From Candidatus Thorarchaeota archaeon MP8T_1 (GTDB lineage Archaea > Asgardarchaeota > Thorarchaeia > Thorarchaeales > Thorarchaeaceae), in the NCBI GenBank assembly GCA_002825465.1, contig PJER01000036.1:1-24367 (forward strand): 24,367 nucleotides of DNA, in the 5' to 3' direction. Position numbers and translations under genes: made by a program. The first letter of the stretch is position 1. Every line of letters begins with the position of its first letter. The notes under the pieces were generated by a model that had not been told where the DNA came from, searched no databases, and saw only the letters and a program-made list of their open reading frames with translations. Shown here in pieces: positions 7,260 through 14,997 of the stretch.

Positions 7260-7679
7260 GTGCCAGAAAATCTAGAACTTCCATCAAAATTCAAAGATCT
7301 GATGAATGAGGACCTCGCAAAGGTCTTGGAGACTGGTGAAACTGAAGTTGTTTTTCCTCTTTACAAGACTGATTGGGTCCGTATAATGTTAGTCCGATCT
7401 GTTGAGGATGATAGAACTGTAGTAATCGATGTTGAAGTTTCTCTCCCTTCACGTTCTTCCTCCTATCATAAAACTCCTATCTCTCAAATCGATAATACAA
7501 CTAGTTCTAGAGCGCTTCTTGAAACAATGATGGCGCATATTCAATATATCTTGGCGCTGGAAACCTCAGGTTTCTCAGTTGATTTAGTTGGGGATGGTTG
7601 TTTAATGGTTGCTTACAAGAGCTTCCTAAACACACCAGATGCTGAGACATTCAGGCTCCTTCAACCTCCATCAGTATGA
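7260..7679 (+). CDS. Unknown partner protein, cassette copy A
   Basis: I do not recognise this family. The 139-residue protein is paralogous to the one at 8237. Shared landmarks in order are: TDWVRIMLVR (SWVKIMVIR in copy B) near residue 40, a strand ending VEVSLP near 60, a helix HIQYILALETSGFSV (HLKYLRQLQEEGFSI) near 100, and a final strand ending in PP and a short tail. This suggests an alpha/beta fold with two conserved strand pairs around a helix. No catalytic motif, cysteine cluster or membrane segment is seen. It starts at GTG 7260 behind GAGG at 7246-7249. The constant pairing with the winged-helix gene suggests a partner, ligand-sensing or antagonist role for that regulator. Confidence 0.7.
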   Translation: MPENLELPSKFKDLMNEDLAKVLETGETEVVFPLYKTDWVRIMLVRSVEDDRTVVIDVEVSLPSRSSSYHKTPISQIDNTTSSRALLETMMAHIQYILALETSGFSVDLVGDGCLMVAYKSFLNTPDAETFRLLQPPSV

Positions 7680-7952
7680 TGTCTTGAGGACGAGGGAGCC
7701 CACCATCTAAAACTTCTATCTCTTTACGAATTGAGAAACTATTTTTCCTCTAGTTTTCAGTTATGATTTGACAATAGATTTGCTAGTTCTAGCTTGCACT
7801 GTCCTGAAATACTGCATTATTCCGAACCAACTTTTTCGGATTCTTACCATTCTATGCTTTTCCAAAGTAGAATCCAGAGCTAGTATTGTCACGCGGATAG
7901 ATATCTACTTCCTACTCAGTATATCATAGATAAAATCCAAAGGATGATTATT
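7680..7952. other. Non-coding spacer between the two cassettes
   Basis: 273 bases with no credible gene. It holds GCTAG-TT-CTAGC (7782-7793), a small palindrome, and TCCGAA/TTCGGA (7821-7826 and 7835-7840), a six-base hairpin with an eight-base loop. A TATA-like AGTATATCAT at 7918-7927 lies about 30 bases before ATG 7953, so copy B probably has its own promoter. No tRNA or conserved RNA shape was seen. Confidence 0.4.
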
Positions 7953-8213
7953 ATGGCACATGGAATACGATTACCAAAGAGTGCTCTTGTAGTACTACAA
8001 TTTCTTACAAAGAGAGGCCCACTTCCTCCACGAGTTATTAGCAAAGAAGCTAAAGTTCCCCTAAGAACTGTAACTTTCGCATTAGACCGTCTGGTTGATA
8101 CAGAAATCTGCGAGAAGATTCCCAATCTTGGTGATATGCGTCGTACACTCTACTCAGTAAATTTGGATAAAGCTCAGGCTGTATTCACTCGATATGGTCT
8201 TGGGATCTTATAA
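7953..8213 (+). CDS. Winged-helix DNA-binding protein, cassette copy B
   Basis: An 86-residue paralog of the protein at 6905. It keeps the same order of elements: RLPKSALVVLQFLTKRGPLP, a short second helix, VPLRTVTFALDRLVDTEI as recognition helix, and the wing KIPNLGDMRRTLYSVN. ATG 7953 is chosen because it aligns with the start of copy A and AAAGGATGA lies just upstream; ATG 7944 would add MII. It ends soon after the wing, so no separate ligand domain exists. The partner gene of copy B begins 23 bases after its stop. The tandem arrangement implies duplication of a two-gene unit. Divergence between copies is large, so the duplication is old or the copies have specialised. Confidence 0.8.
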   Translation: MAHGIRLPKSALVVLQFLTKRGPLPPRVISKEAKVPLRTVTFALDRLVDTEICEKIPNLGDMRRTLYSVNLDKAQAVFTRYGLGIL

Positions 8214-8221
8214 TCAAGTAT

Positions 8222-8227
8222 TAGGAG
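8222..8227 (+). promoter_or_regulatory. Shine-Dalgarno site for the TTG start at 8237
   Basis: TAGGAG stands 9 bases before TTG 8237. There is no usable ATG nearby in frame, so this site supports a TTG start for the copy B partner. Confidence 0.5.
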
Positions 8228-8236
8228 TTACAAATT

Positions 8237-8647
8237 TTGGTAATAGCAACTGATCTACTCCAACAATACCAGAGTCTTGTTTCTAGCCCTGTTCAATCAG
8301 ATGGGTGTGTTTCTGGTGAATGCGTGGCAACCCTTCACGAAACCTCGTGGGTTAAGATAATGGTTATCAGATATCAGATGGCTCCTGAAATCTGTACCAT
8401 TGAGATTGAGGTCTCTCTCCCCTACTGTATTGTAGATCCCACTTTCCCATCAATCAAGACTGGACAAGACGAAGCTCGAAGATACATCGAGAGTCATCTA
8501 CGTCATCTGAAATATCTCAGACAACTCCAAGAAGAAGGATTTTCAATAGGAATACTCTCAACTGAAAGTATTTGGAGTGCTGTATTGAAGATTGAAGGAA
8601 CGCCAAATGAAAATCTATTCGAAGTAATTATTCCTCCAATCACTTAG
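8237..8647 (+). CDS. Unknown partner protein, cassette copy B
   Basis: A 136-residue protein of the same unrecognised family as 7260-7679. The conserved elements SWVKIMVIR, IEIEVSLP, a helix with HLKYLRQLQEEGFSI, and a C-terminal strand with PP near the end occur in the same order and spacing. The N-terminal 30 residues and the loop between the two halves differ. No metal-binding or catalytic set is apparent. The TTG start is supported by TAGGAG. It is followed after 79 bases by hutU on the same strand. A weak TATA-like TAATTTATG at about 8677 could serve hutU, so read-through from the cassette is not required. Confidence 0.7.
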   Translation: MVIATDLLQQYQSLVSSPVQSDGCVSGECVATLHETSWVKIMVIRYQMAPEICTIEIEVSLPYCIVDPTFPSIKTGQDEARRYIESHLRHLKYLRQLQEEGFSIGILSTESIWSAVLKIEGTPNENLFEVIIPPIT

Positions 8648-8726
8648 ATTCAATCGTAAAGGGTCTCTGTCGTGTAATTTATGAGGGCATCGCCACTTCA
8701 GAAGATTCACTTGGAGATGCATTTCA

Positions 8727-10745
8727 ATGACATCTGATGTTTCAAAGGCGATGACAATCAAACTATCTGAAGAGCTTCCACCTGAACCCACATTTGACCC
8801 GAAGATTAGAAGGGCTCCAAATCGTGGGTATGATCTGACTCCTGCAATGACCGTAGTGGCAGTAAAGAATGCTCTTCGATATGTACCATCAAACCTTCAT
8901 GCAGTCTTAGCACCTGAGTTCCTTGAAGAACTCCTCACACGAGGAAGAATCTATGGCTATCGCTATAGACCTCAAGGCAATATCAAGGCGAAATCGGTCT
9001 CTGAGTATAAAGGAATTCTCCAAGCACGAGCTATACAACTTATGATTGACAACAATCTTGACTATGAGGTTGCTCTCTACCCTTACGAACTCGTAACGTA
9101 TGGGGAGAGTGGTCAGGTCTGTCAGAACTGGATGCAGTATCAACTGATTAAGAAATACCTTGAGAACATGACTAAAGAGCAAACATTGGTTGTGAGTTCA
9201 GGTCATCCAGTTGGCTTATTTCCATCACGAAAAGAAGCACCACGAGTCATATCTACTAATGGGCTCATGGTTGGTATGTTTGATACTCCTGAAGGATTCC
9301 ATCATGCTACAGCAATGGGGGTTGCAAATTACGGGCAGATGACAGCTGGCGGATGGATGTACATTGGACCTCAAGGGATAGTGCATGGAACCTACATCAC
9401 ACTTCTGAACGCAGGTCGACTATATCTTGGGCTATCTGAGGATAAAGACCTCAAGGGCAAAGTGTTTCTCACTTCGGGGCTCGGAGGAATGAGTGGGGCA
9501 CAAGCTAAAGCAATCGAGATAGCAGGAGGCATAGGTCTCATTGCGGAAGTCGACAAGAGCCGTATTGATACACGTAGCGAACAGGGATGGTTGAGTAAGT
9601 ATTCAGACAATCTTGATGAGATCTTCGAATGGATTGATGAATACAGAAAGAGTGGTGAAGCTATCTCTGTCGGATACCATGGTAACATTGTAGATGTCTG
9701 GGAATATGTTGTGAAGAATAATATCACCATTGAATTGGCTTCAGACCAGACTTCCTGTCATGCTGTGTATGATGGCGGGTACACTCCACAAGGAATCACA
9801 TTTGAAGAGGGAAGAGATCTACTCAAAGATGACCGGAATAAATTCAGTGGGCTGGTGGATAAATCTCTTCGCCGTCAGTTTGAACTCATAGAGGTTATGG
9901 TCAAACGAGGTACTTTCTTCTGGGACTATGGAAACTCATTCTTGAAAGCAGTTTTTGATGCCGGAGTCACTCGGATTGCAAAGAATGGTGAGAACACTAA
10001 TGATGGTTTCATCTTTCCATCCTATGTTGAGGATATTATGGGTCCTATCTGTTTTGACTATGGCTATGGGCCTTTCCGATGGGTCTGTTTGAGTGGAAAT
10101 CATGAGGATCTCATTGCAACTGACAAGGCAGCTATGTCGAAGATTGATCCTACTCGCAGAGGTCAAGATCGTGATAATTATCACTGGATCCGGGATGCTG
10201 AGAAAAATGCACTTGTTGTTGGCTCACAGGCACGAATTCTTTACGCAGACGCTCAAGGTCGAGTGAATATTGCTCTTGAGTTCAACAGGTTAGTCCGAGA
10301 GGGTAAGGTCGGTCCTATCATGTTAGGAAGAGACCATCATGATACTGGAGGGACTGATTCTCCTTTCCGTGAAACTGCAAACATATACGATGGAAGCAAT
10401 ATCATGAGTGATATGGCTCATCAATGCTGGTCTGGAAACGCTGCTCGTGGAATGACTATGTGTGTACTTTCTAATGGTGGTGGCGTAGGTACTGGCAAGG
10501 CTATTAATGGAGGATTTGGGCTAGTCCTTGATGGTAGTGAACAAGTAGATGCAATCATCCTTTCCGCACTTGACTGGGATGTTATGGGTGGAGTGGCACG
10601 ACGTGCTTGGGCAAGGAATGACCATGCCATAGAAACAGTTGTCGAGTGGAATAAACGATTAGGCGATAAGGGTCAGATTTCGCTACCTCATACACTTGAA
10701 GAGGGTTCTGTGGAACGTCTTGTAAAGAAAATACTCAAAGATTGA
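8727..10745 (+). CDS. hutU: Urocanate hydratase, long form
   Basis: The second step of histidine degradation: urocanate plus water gives imidazolonepropionate, with NAD+ as a tightly bound electrophile. The 672-residue protein has the NAD-binding glycine motif SGLGGMSGAQ (about residues 250-260) and GPFRWVCLSG with the catalytic-region cysteine at residue 454. GQMTAGGWMYIGPQGIVHGT and DHHDTGGTDSPFRET are also diagnostic. Bacterial HutU is about 557 residues; this one is near the length of animal urocanase and has its YELVTYGESGQV-type N-terminus and DHHD...SPFRE C-terminus. GGAG at 8713-8716 precedes ATG 8727. The 3' end overlaps the convergent endonuclease V gene by 11 bases. Confidence 0.95.
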   Translation: MTSDVSKAMTIKLSEELPPEPTFDPKIRRAPNRGYDLTPAMTVVAVKNALRYVPSNLHAVLAPEFLEELLTRGRIYGYRYRPQGNIKAKSVSEYKGILQARAIQLMIDNNLDYEVALYPYELVTYGESGQVCQNWMQYQLIKKYLENMTKEQTLVVSSGHPVGLFPSRKEAPRVISTNGLMVGMFDTPEGFHHATAMGVANYGQMTAGGWMYIGPQGIVHGTYITLLNAGRLYLGLSEDKDLKGKVFLTSGLGGMSGAQAKAIEIAGGIGLIAEVDKSRIDTRSEQGWLSKYSDNLDEIFEWIDEYRKSGEAISVGYHGNIVDVWEYVVKNNITIELASDQTSCHAVYDGGYTPQGITFEEGRDLLKDDRNKFSGLVDKSLRRQFELIEVMVKRGTFFWDYGNSFLKAVFDAGVTRIAKNGENTNDGFIFPSYVEDIMGPICFDYGYGPFRWVCLSGNHEDLIATDKAAMSKIDPTRRGQDRDNYHWIRDAEKNALVVGSQARILYADAQGRVNIALEFNRLVREGKVGPIMLGRDHHDTGGTDSPFRETANIYDGSNIMSDMAHQCWSGNAARGMTMCVLSNGGGVGTGKAINGGFGLVLDGSEQVDAIILSALDWDVMGGVARRAWARNDHAIETVVEWNKRLGDKGQISLPHTLEEGSVERLVKKILKD

Positions 10746-11364
10746 GTTTCTTTAGCTCACTATTAGATATTGTATGTGCCTTTCGTAAGACTTCTGGGTA
10801 CCCATCAACACAGGTTTCATGTACAATTTTGACAGCTGAGTCTAGCGAGATTCTGTGTCCAATCGAAACGTAGACAGGTTTTCGTTTCCCTAACCACACA
10901 GCTCTACCAACTACCTCATTATTGTGTATAATGTCTGCACTATCTTTGGAACGCTGAGCAATCTCTCCAATCATCAAGCGTTTCGCGATACCAATTGTAG
11001 GAATATCTTTCTTTAATCCAATATAAGATGCCAACCCAAAACGTCTTGGATGAAGTATGCCATTTCCATCAATCAATACTATACCCGGGTGGTCAATCCT
11101 CTTGAGTAACTCCAGAATTATTGGTCCCTCACGTAACTGGAATAAACCTGGAATATATCTGGTCTCGGGCGTAGTTTCATGTGTTATTATTCCTAGGTTG
11201 ATTCGAGTTTGATAATTAGATATGACTGCACAGCCAATTGCCTTGTTTCCTGAATAGGATACATCAATCCCTGTAACTATTGCTTCAGAAGGTAGGTCAT
11301 CCTCTCTCTTTACAAGTTTAGCAAGTCGCAATTGTTCTTTTTCTAGTCCTTCTATATCCACCAT
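10735..11364 (-). CDS. nfi: Endonuclease V
   Basis: An enzyme that cuts DNA or RNA one nucleotide 3' of deaminated bases, chiefly inosine. The 209-residue protein carries the family motifs: GIDVSYSG with the first catalytic aspartate, YIPGLFQLREGP with the conserved tyrosine and the metal-binding glutamate, and VLIDGNGILHPRRFGLAS with the second aspartate and the histidine. Then follow IGIAKRLM, near the usual K, and PVYVSIGHRISL. Length matches archaeal/bacterial Nfi. The start is ATG 11364; GTG 11370 would add two residues. It sits between hutU and hutH on the other strand, with no obvious functional link to histidine breakdown. Confidence 0.93.
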   Translation of the reverse strand: MVDIEGLEKEQLRLAKLVKREDDLPSEAIVTGIDVSYSGNKAIGCAVISNYQTRINLGIITHETTPETRYIPGLFQLREGPIILELLKRIDHPGIVLIDGNGILHPRRFGLASYIGLKKDIPTIGIAKRLMIGEIAQRSKDSADIIHNNEVVGRAVWLGKRKPVYVSIGHRISLDSAVKIVHETCVDGYPEVLRKAHTISNSELKKLNL

Positions 11365-11474
11365 TTCCACGGATTACATTGAATCATAGTGTCCTATTGA
11401 GGCTTGGGTATCTGTTCGATAACTACTAAAGTAAGCTCCAATGAAACACTATCGCTTGCAGTGTGGTGGATTCA

Positions 11475-13007
11475 ATGACAGTTTCAATTGATGGAGAACA
11501 TCTGACTATTGATGACATTATCCAAGTCGCGAGATTTGGAGAGGATGTGGAACTATCTGCTGACGCTATTAAGAAGGTCAAGGAGAGTCGTAGTGTCATA
11601 GAAAATGCCATCAAAACTGGAAAGACCGTTTATGGAGTAAATACCGGGTTTGGGGAATTAGCAAGTGTTTCAATTGGTCCTGCTGATCTTGCCAAACTAC
11701 AGGTCAATCTGATTCGCAGTCACAGTGTCGGTGTCGGAGAACCATTCTCCGTAGAGATTGTCCGGGGAATGATGTTACTCCGAGTAAATGCTTTAGCTAA
11801 AGGTTATTCCGGAATTCGGTTAGAGACCTTATCATCCCTCATTGGAATGCTCAATAATGATGTAACTCCAGTAGTTCCACAACAAGGTTCTGTTGGATCA
11901 AGTGGGGATCTTGCTCCACTTGCGCACATGGCTCTTGTACTGATTGGTGAGGGTGAAGCTTTCTACAAAGGAGAAAGAATGGATGGTTTCAAGGCTATGA
12001 AGAAGGCTGGTTTAACTCCTGTTTCATTGCAAGCTAAAGAGGGTGTAGCACTCATCAATGGGACACAACCTATGACTTCTGTAGGAGCTCATGCAGTTTA
12101 TGATGCTTTGAATTTGGTAAAGGATGCAATAATTGCAACCAGTTTTTCACTTGAAGCGCTTAAAGGAACTCGTGCGGCTTTGGACAAACGAATCCATGCT
12201 ATCCGTGCCCATGAGGGGCAAATTGATGTTGCCGCTTCGATGAGGAAATTACTCACTGATAGTGAGATTAATCGTTCTCATGCTGACTGCGGGAAAGTGC
12301 AGGATGCCTATTCTTTGCGTTGTGCTCCTCAAGTCATCGGAGCTTCTCTTGATTCCATTCGTTATGTTCAGAGTGTTATCGAAACTGAAATCAACTCTGC
12401 TACAGATAATCCCTTGGTATTCTCCGATGATGGCTCCGTAGTATCAGGTGGTAATTTCCATGGTCAACCTGTAGCACTTGTTATGGATTTTCTAGGTATT
12501 GCCCTAGCAGAGTTGGCTAACATTGCAGAACGTAGAATCAATCGACTTGTGAACCCTCACCTGAGTGGTCTTCCAGCATTCTTGACTACTGAAGGAGGTC
12601 TTGAATCAGGTATGATGATTGCTCAGTATACTGCAGCTGCTCTTGTTTCGGAAAATAAAGTCCTAGCCCACCCCGCGAGTGTCGATTCAATTCCCACCAG
12701 CGCAGATCAAGAGGACCATGTAAGCATGGGCACAATTGCAGCGCGAAAGGCACTATCAATTCTTAAGAATGTCCGGAATGTCATCGCTATTGAATACATG
12801 TGTGCTTCACAGGGTATCGATCTTTTAGCTCCCCTTAAAGCATCAGAACCTATTGAGATCGCTAAATCCATCATACGAAAGAAGGTGGAGAAACTAGAGG
12901 ATGATCGACCCCTCGCTCCAGATATTGAAGCAATATGCAATCTCATGATAGAAGGAGTAATCATTAACTCTGTTGAAGAGAATACAGGCCCGCTTCTAGA
13001 AATTTAA
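11475..13007 (+). CDS. hutH: Histidine ammonia-lyase with SSG in the MIO position
   Basis: The first step of histidine degradation: deamination to urocanate, using an MIO group formed by cyclisation of three internal residues. The 510-residue protein matches HutH along its length: YGVNTGFGELAS near the start, GSVGSSGDLAPLAHMALVL, NGTQPMTS, SLRCAPQVIGAS, and SADQEDHVSMG with the catalytic glutamate. The MIO triad is normally Ala-Ser-Gly; here codons 11898-11906 read TCA AGT GGG, Ser-Ser-Gly. With ATG 11475 the triad is at 142-144, the same numbering as in the Pseudomonas enzyme, which supports this start over GTG 11463. GGTGG at 11465-11469 is its ribosome site. It converges on hutI with a two-base gap. 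Confidence 0.95.
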   Translation: MTVSIDGEHLTIDDIIQVARFGEDVELSADAIKKVKESRSVIENAIKTGKTVYGVNTGFGELASVSIGPADLAKLQVNLIRSHSVGVGEPFSVEIVRGMMLLRVNALAKGYSGIRLETLSSLIGMLNNDVTPVVPQQGSVGSSGDLAPLAHMALVLIGEGEAFYKGERMDGFKAMKKAGLTPVSLQAKEGVALINGTQPMTSVGAHAVYDALNLVKDAIIATSFSLEALKGTRAALDKRIHAIRAHEGQIDVAASMRKLLTDSEINRSHADCGKVQDAYSLRCAPQVIGASLDSIRYVQSVIETEINSATDNPLVFSDDGSVVSGGNFHGQPVALVMDFLGIALAELANIAERRINRLVNPHLSGLPAFLTTEGGLESGMMIAQYTAAALVSENKVLAHPASVDSIPTSADQEDHVSMGTIAARKALSILKNVRNVIAIEYMCASQGIDLLAPLKASEPIEIAKSIIRKKVEKLEDDRPLAPDIEAICNLMIEGVIINSVEENTGPLLEI

Positions 13008-13009
13008 TT

Positions 13010-14278
13010 TTAAGGTCCTAGTTTTGTGTGAACTACCTGTCCATTAGCGATTACAGTATGGACGAGATTAGCACCAAACCGCCAGGTCAGATACTCAGGA
13101 TTTGGGCAGTCAAGAATCAAGATATCTGCACTCTTTCCTACCTCGATGCTACCATGCGTCTTTCCCCGACCGAGAGCATGTGCGGCATTGATAGTAACTG
13201 CTGAGAGAGCTTCTCGTGGTTGCATCTTCATCTTATAGCAGGCAAGTGCAATTGTAAAGAACATTGATTCATTTGCACAGTTTGGATTGAAATCTGTTGC
13301 AAGAGCCACTGGAAGATCCATGTCTATCATCTTTCGGGCATCAGCATATTCTGCATTAAGACTGAATGCAGTAGCAGGTAGTAATGTTGCGATTGTACCT
13401 GCCTTTTGCATAGCTTCTAGACCTTCATCAGATGCCATTAACAGGTGGTCTGCTGACACTGCTCCAACTTCTGCTGCAAGTTCTGCACCACCCAATTGGA
13501 CAATCTCATCTGCATGAACTTTGAGTTTCATTCCACTCGACTTGGCTGCAGAAAGAATATGTCTTGATTGCTCGACACTAAATACTCCCTTCTCGGTAAA
13601 GACATCACAAAACTCTGCAAGTTTGTTCTCTGTTACAGCAGGAATCATTTCGTTGATGATGAGGTTTACATAGTCCTCTGTTCTCCCTTCATATTCAGGA
13701 GGAATGGCATGTGCTCCCATGAAAGTGGGAACTATTTCTGTTGGTAATTTTGTCTGTAGATCTTTGTATGCTCGGAGCATCTTCATTTCATGTTCGGTAC
13801 TCAATCCGTAACCGCTCTTGGCTTCGATAGTCGTTGTTCCTTGACTTAGCATACTCTCTGCATAGGAGAATGCGTTACTACATAGTTCCCCCTGTGTTGC
13901 CTTCCTTGTTGTTCGTAGGGTGTTGAGAATTCCACCTCCTGCCGCCAGTATCTCAAGGTATGTCTTACCTTGAAGTTTCATTGCAAAATCATTCTCTCTC
14001 GATCCTCCGAAGGCAAGATGTGTATGACTGTCAATGAAGCCAGGTATGGCTAGCATATTGGGAAACTCGATAATAGGAAGTTCTGGGGTCTCAGTAATTT
14101 GCGATAATACCTCATTGGTAGTTCCTACATTGATTATCTTCCCTTCTGCAATGGCGATAGCTCCATTCTCGATTAAGGACACTTCCTGTAGTTCCTCTCC
14201 TACCTTTGGTCTATCACTATGATCTGCAACTGCTGCAATCTGTCCAATACCTGTAAGGAGCATATCTGGTTTCATCAT
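13010..14278 (-). CDS. hutI: Imidazolonepropionase
   Basis: The third step of histidine degradation: hydrolysis of imidazolonepropionate to formiminoglutamate. The 422-residue amidohydrolase has the metal-binding GFIDSHTHLAFGGSRENDF motif near residue 65, then EAKSGYGLS (substrate contact), MGAHAIPPEY, KVHADEI with a zinc histidine, ADHLLMAS and ATDFNPN with the catalytic aspartate. A TIM-barrel core with flanking beta sandwich is expected. ATG 14278 and ATG 14275 are tandem; GTG 14284 would add two residues. It is divergent from the phosphoribosyltransferase gene. The next step, formiminoglutamate hydrolysis or formimidoyl transfer, has no gene in the window. Confidence 0.95.
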   Translation of the reverse strand: MMKPDMLLTGIGQIAAVADHSDRPKVGEELQEVSLIENGAIAIAEGKIINVGTTNEVLSQITETPELPIIEFPNMLAIPGFIDSHTHLAFGGSRENDFAMKLQGKTYLEILAAGGGILNTLRTTRKATQGELCSNAFSYAESMLSQGTTTIEAKSGYGLSTEHEMKMLRAYKDLQTKLPTEIVPTFMGAHAIPPEYEGRTEDYVNLIINEMIPAVTENKLAEFCDVFTEKGVFSVEQSRHILSAAKSSGMKLKVHADEIVQLGGAELAAEVGAVSADHLLMASDEGLEAMQKAGTIATLLPATAFSLNAEYADARKMIDMDLPVALATDFNPNCANESMFFTIALACYKMKMQPREALSAVTINAAHALGRGKTHGSIEVGKSADILILDCPNPEYLTWRFGANLVHTVIANGQVVHTKLGP

Positions 14279-14360
14279 TGTCACACACTAGGAAGTTATG
14301 TGGTCCATGATTTAGATTATTCTGTTCATGGCGTGGATTAATTAGGTAGTGATTCACGAA

Positions 14361-14368
14361 AAAAATAT
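14361..14368 (+). promoter_or_regulatory. TATA box of the phosphoribosyltransferase gene
   Basis: AAAAATAT, preceded by the BRE-like CACGAA, is centred about 27 bases before ATG 14392. No Shine-Dalgarno site exists, so a leaderless transcript is likely. Confidence 0.45.
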
Positions 14369-14391
14369 CGTCAATCTAGGGGTTTCACTAA

Positions 14392-14973
14392 ATGGACTAT
14401 CTCATTCTTAACTGGAGCGATGTCTATAATCTTACATTGCGACTCTCTGAACGGATTGTATCTAGTGGGTTCACACCTGATATCATTGTGGGAATTGCTC
14501 GTGGTGGTTGGATTCCCGCAAGAATCTTGTCCGATGTTCTCTATGCAAATACTCTGGAGAATATCCGTATTGAGTACTATACTGATGTAGGAGTTCGGGG
14601 AAAAGAACCAAAAATAACCCAGCCTCTCTCTGGTTCTCTAGAAGGTAAGAAAATCCTTATTGTTGATGAGGTTGCTGACACTGGTGATAGTCTCTATCAT
14701 GCGATAGAGTATGCAGAGTCACTAGGTGTCGAAGAACAACGTTCTGCTGTGTTGCATTTGAAACCAACATCACGAGTAACTCCAGATTATTTCATGGTAA
14801 AGACCTCTAGTTGGACTGTTTATCCATGGGAAAATCGTGAATCCATTATCTCTCTTGTAAGAATGTTCAAACAGGAAGATCCATCACTCAATATGAAGCA
14901 GATTAGAGATCGTCTTGTCTTTGAAGCAGGATTTGAACCAACAGTTGCTGATTACTTCATTAAGCGGCTATAG
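14392..14973 (+). CDS. Purine phosphoribosyltransferase-like protein
   Basis: A 193-residue type I phosphoribosyltransferase. The PRPP-binding loop is KILIVDEVADTGDSL at about residues 87-101, with the two acidic residues and the TG-S/D phosphate loop intact. The N-terminal half has DIIVGIARGGWIPARILSD, the PRPP pyrophosphate-contact loop. This pattern is shared by archaeal xanthine/hypoxanthine-guanine type enzymes (COG2236-like). The hood region contains YPWENRE, typical of that group. The C-terminal 35 residues (SLNMKQIRDRLVFEAGF...) form an extra helical tail, resembling a small helix-turn-helix. The base specificity is not readable. Cgi121 follows after 24 bases, so the two are likely co-transcribed. 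Confidence 0.85.
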   Translation: MDYLILNWSDVYNLTLRLSERIVSSGFTPDIIVGIARGGWIPARILSDVLYANTLENIRIEYYTDVGVRGKEPKITQPLSGSLEGKKILIVDEVADTGDSLYHAIEYAESLGVEEQRSAVLHLKPTSRVTPDYFMVKTSSWTVYPWENRESIISLVRMFKQEDPSLNMKQIRDRLVFEAGFEPTVADYFIKRL

Positions 14974-14997
14974 ACTCAGAAGTTGGTGGTCAAAGTG

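Noticed and set aside
7821..7840. Hairpin as terminator or small RNA in the cassette spacer
   Set aside because: The stem is only six bases with an eight-base loop, no real T-run follows, and it lies 140 bases after the gene.
6905..8647. Tandem toxin-antitoxin modules
   Set aside because: The partner proteins have no known toxin motif or nuclease residue set, and the winged-helix proteins look like ordinary regulators.
9392..9730. Antisense ORF inside hutU, and similar long antisense ORFs in other genes
   Set aside because: They lie fully inside strongly supported genes and have low-complexity, non-protein-like composition.
11386..11452. ATAGTGT/ACACTAT inverted repeat between endonuclease V and hutH
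   Set aside because: Seven-base arms more than 50 bases apart are expected by chance; noted but not supported as an operator.
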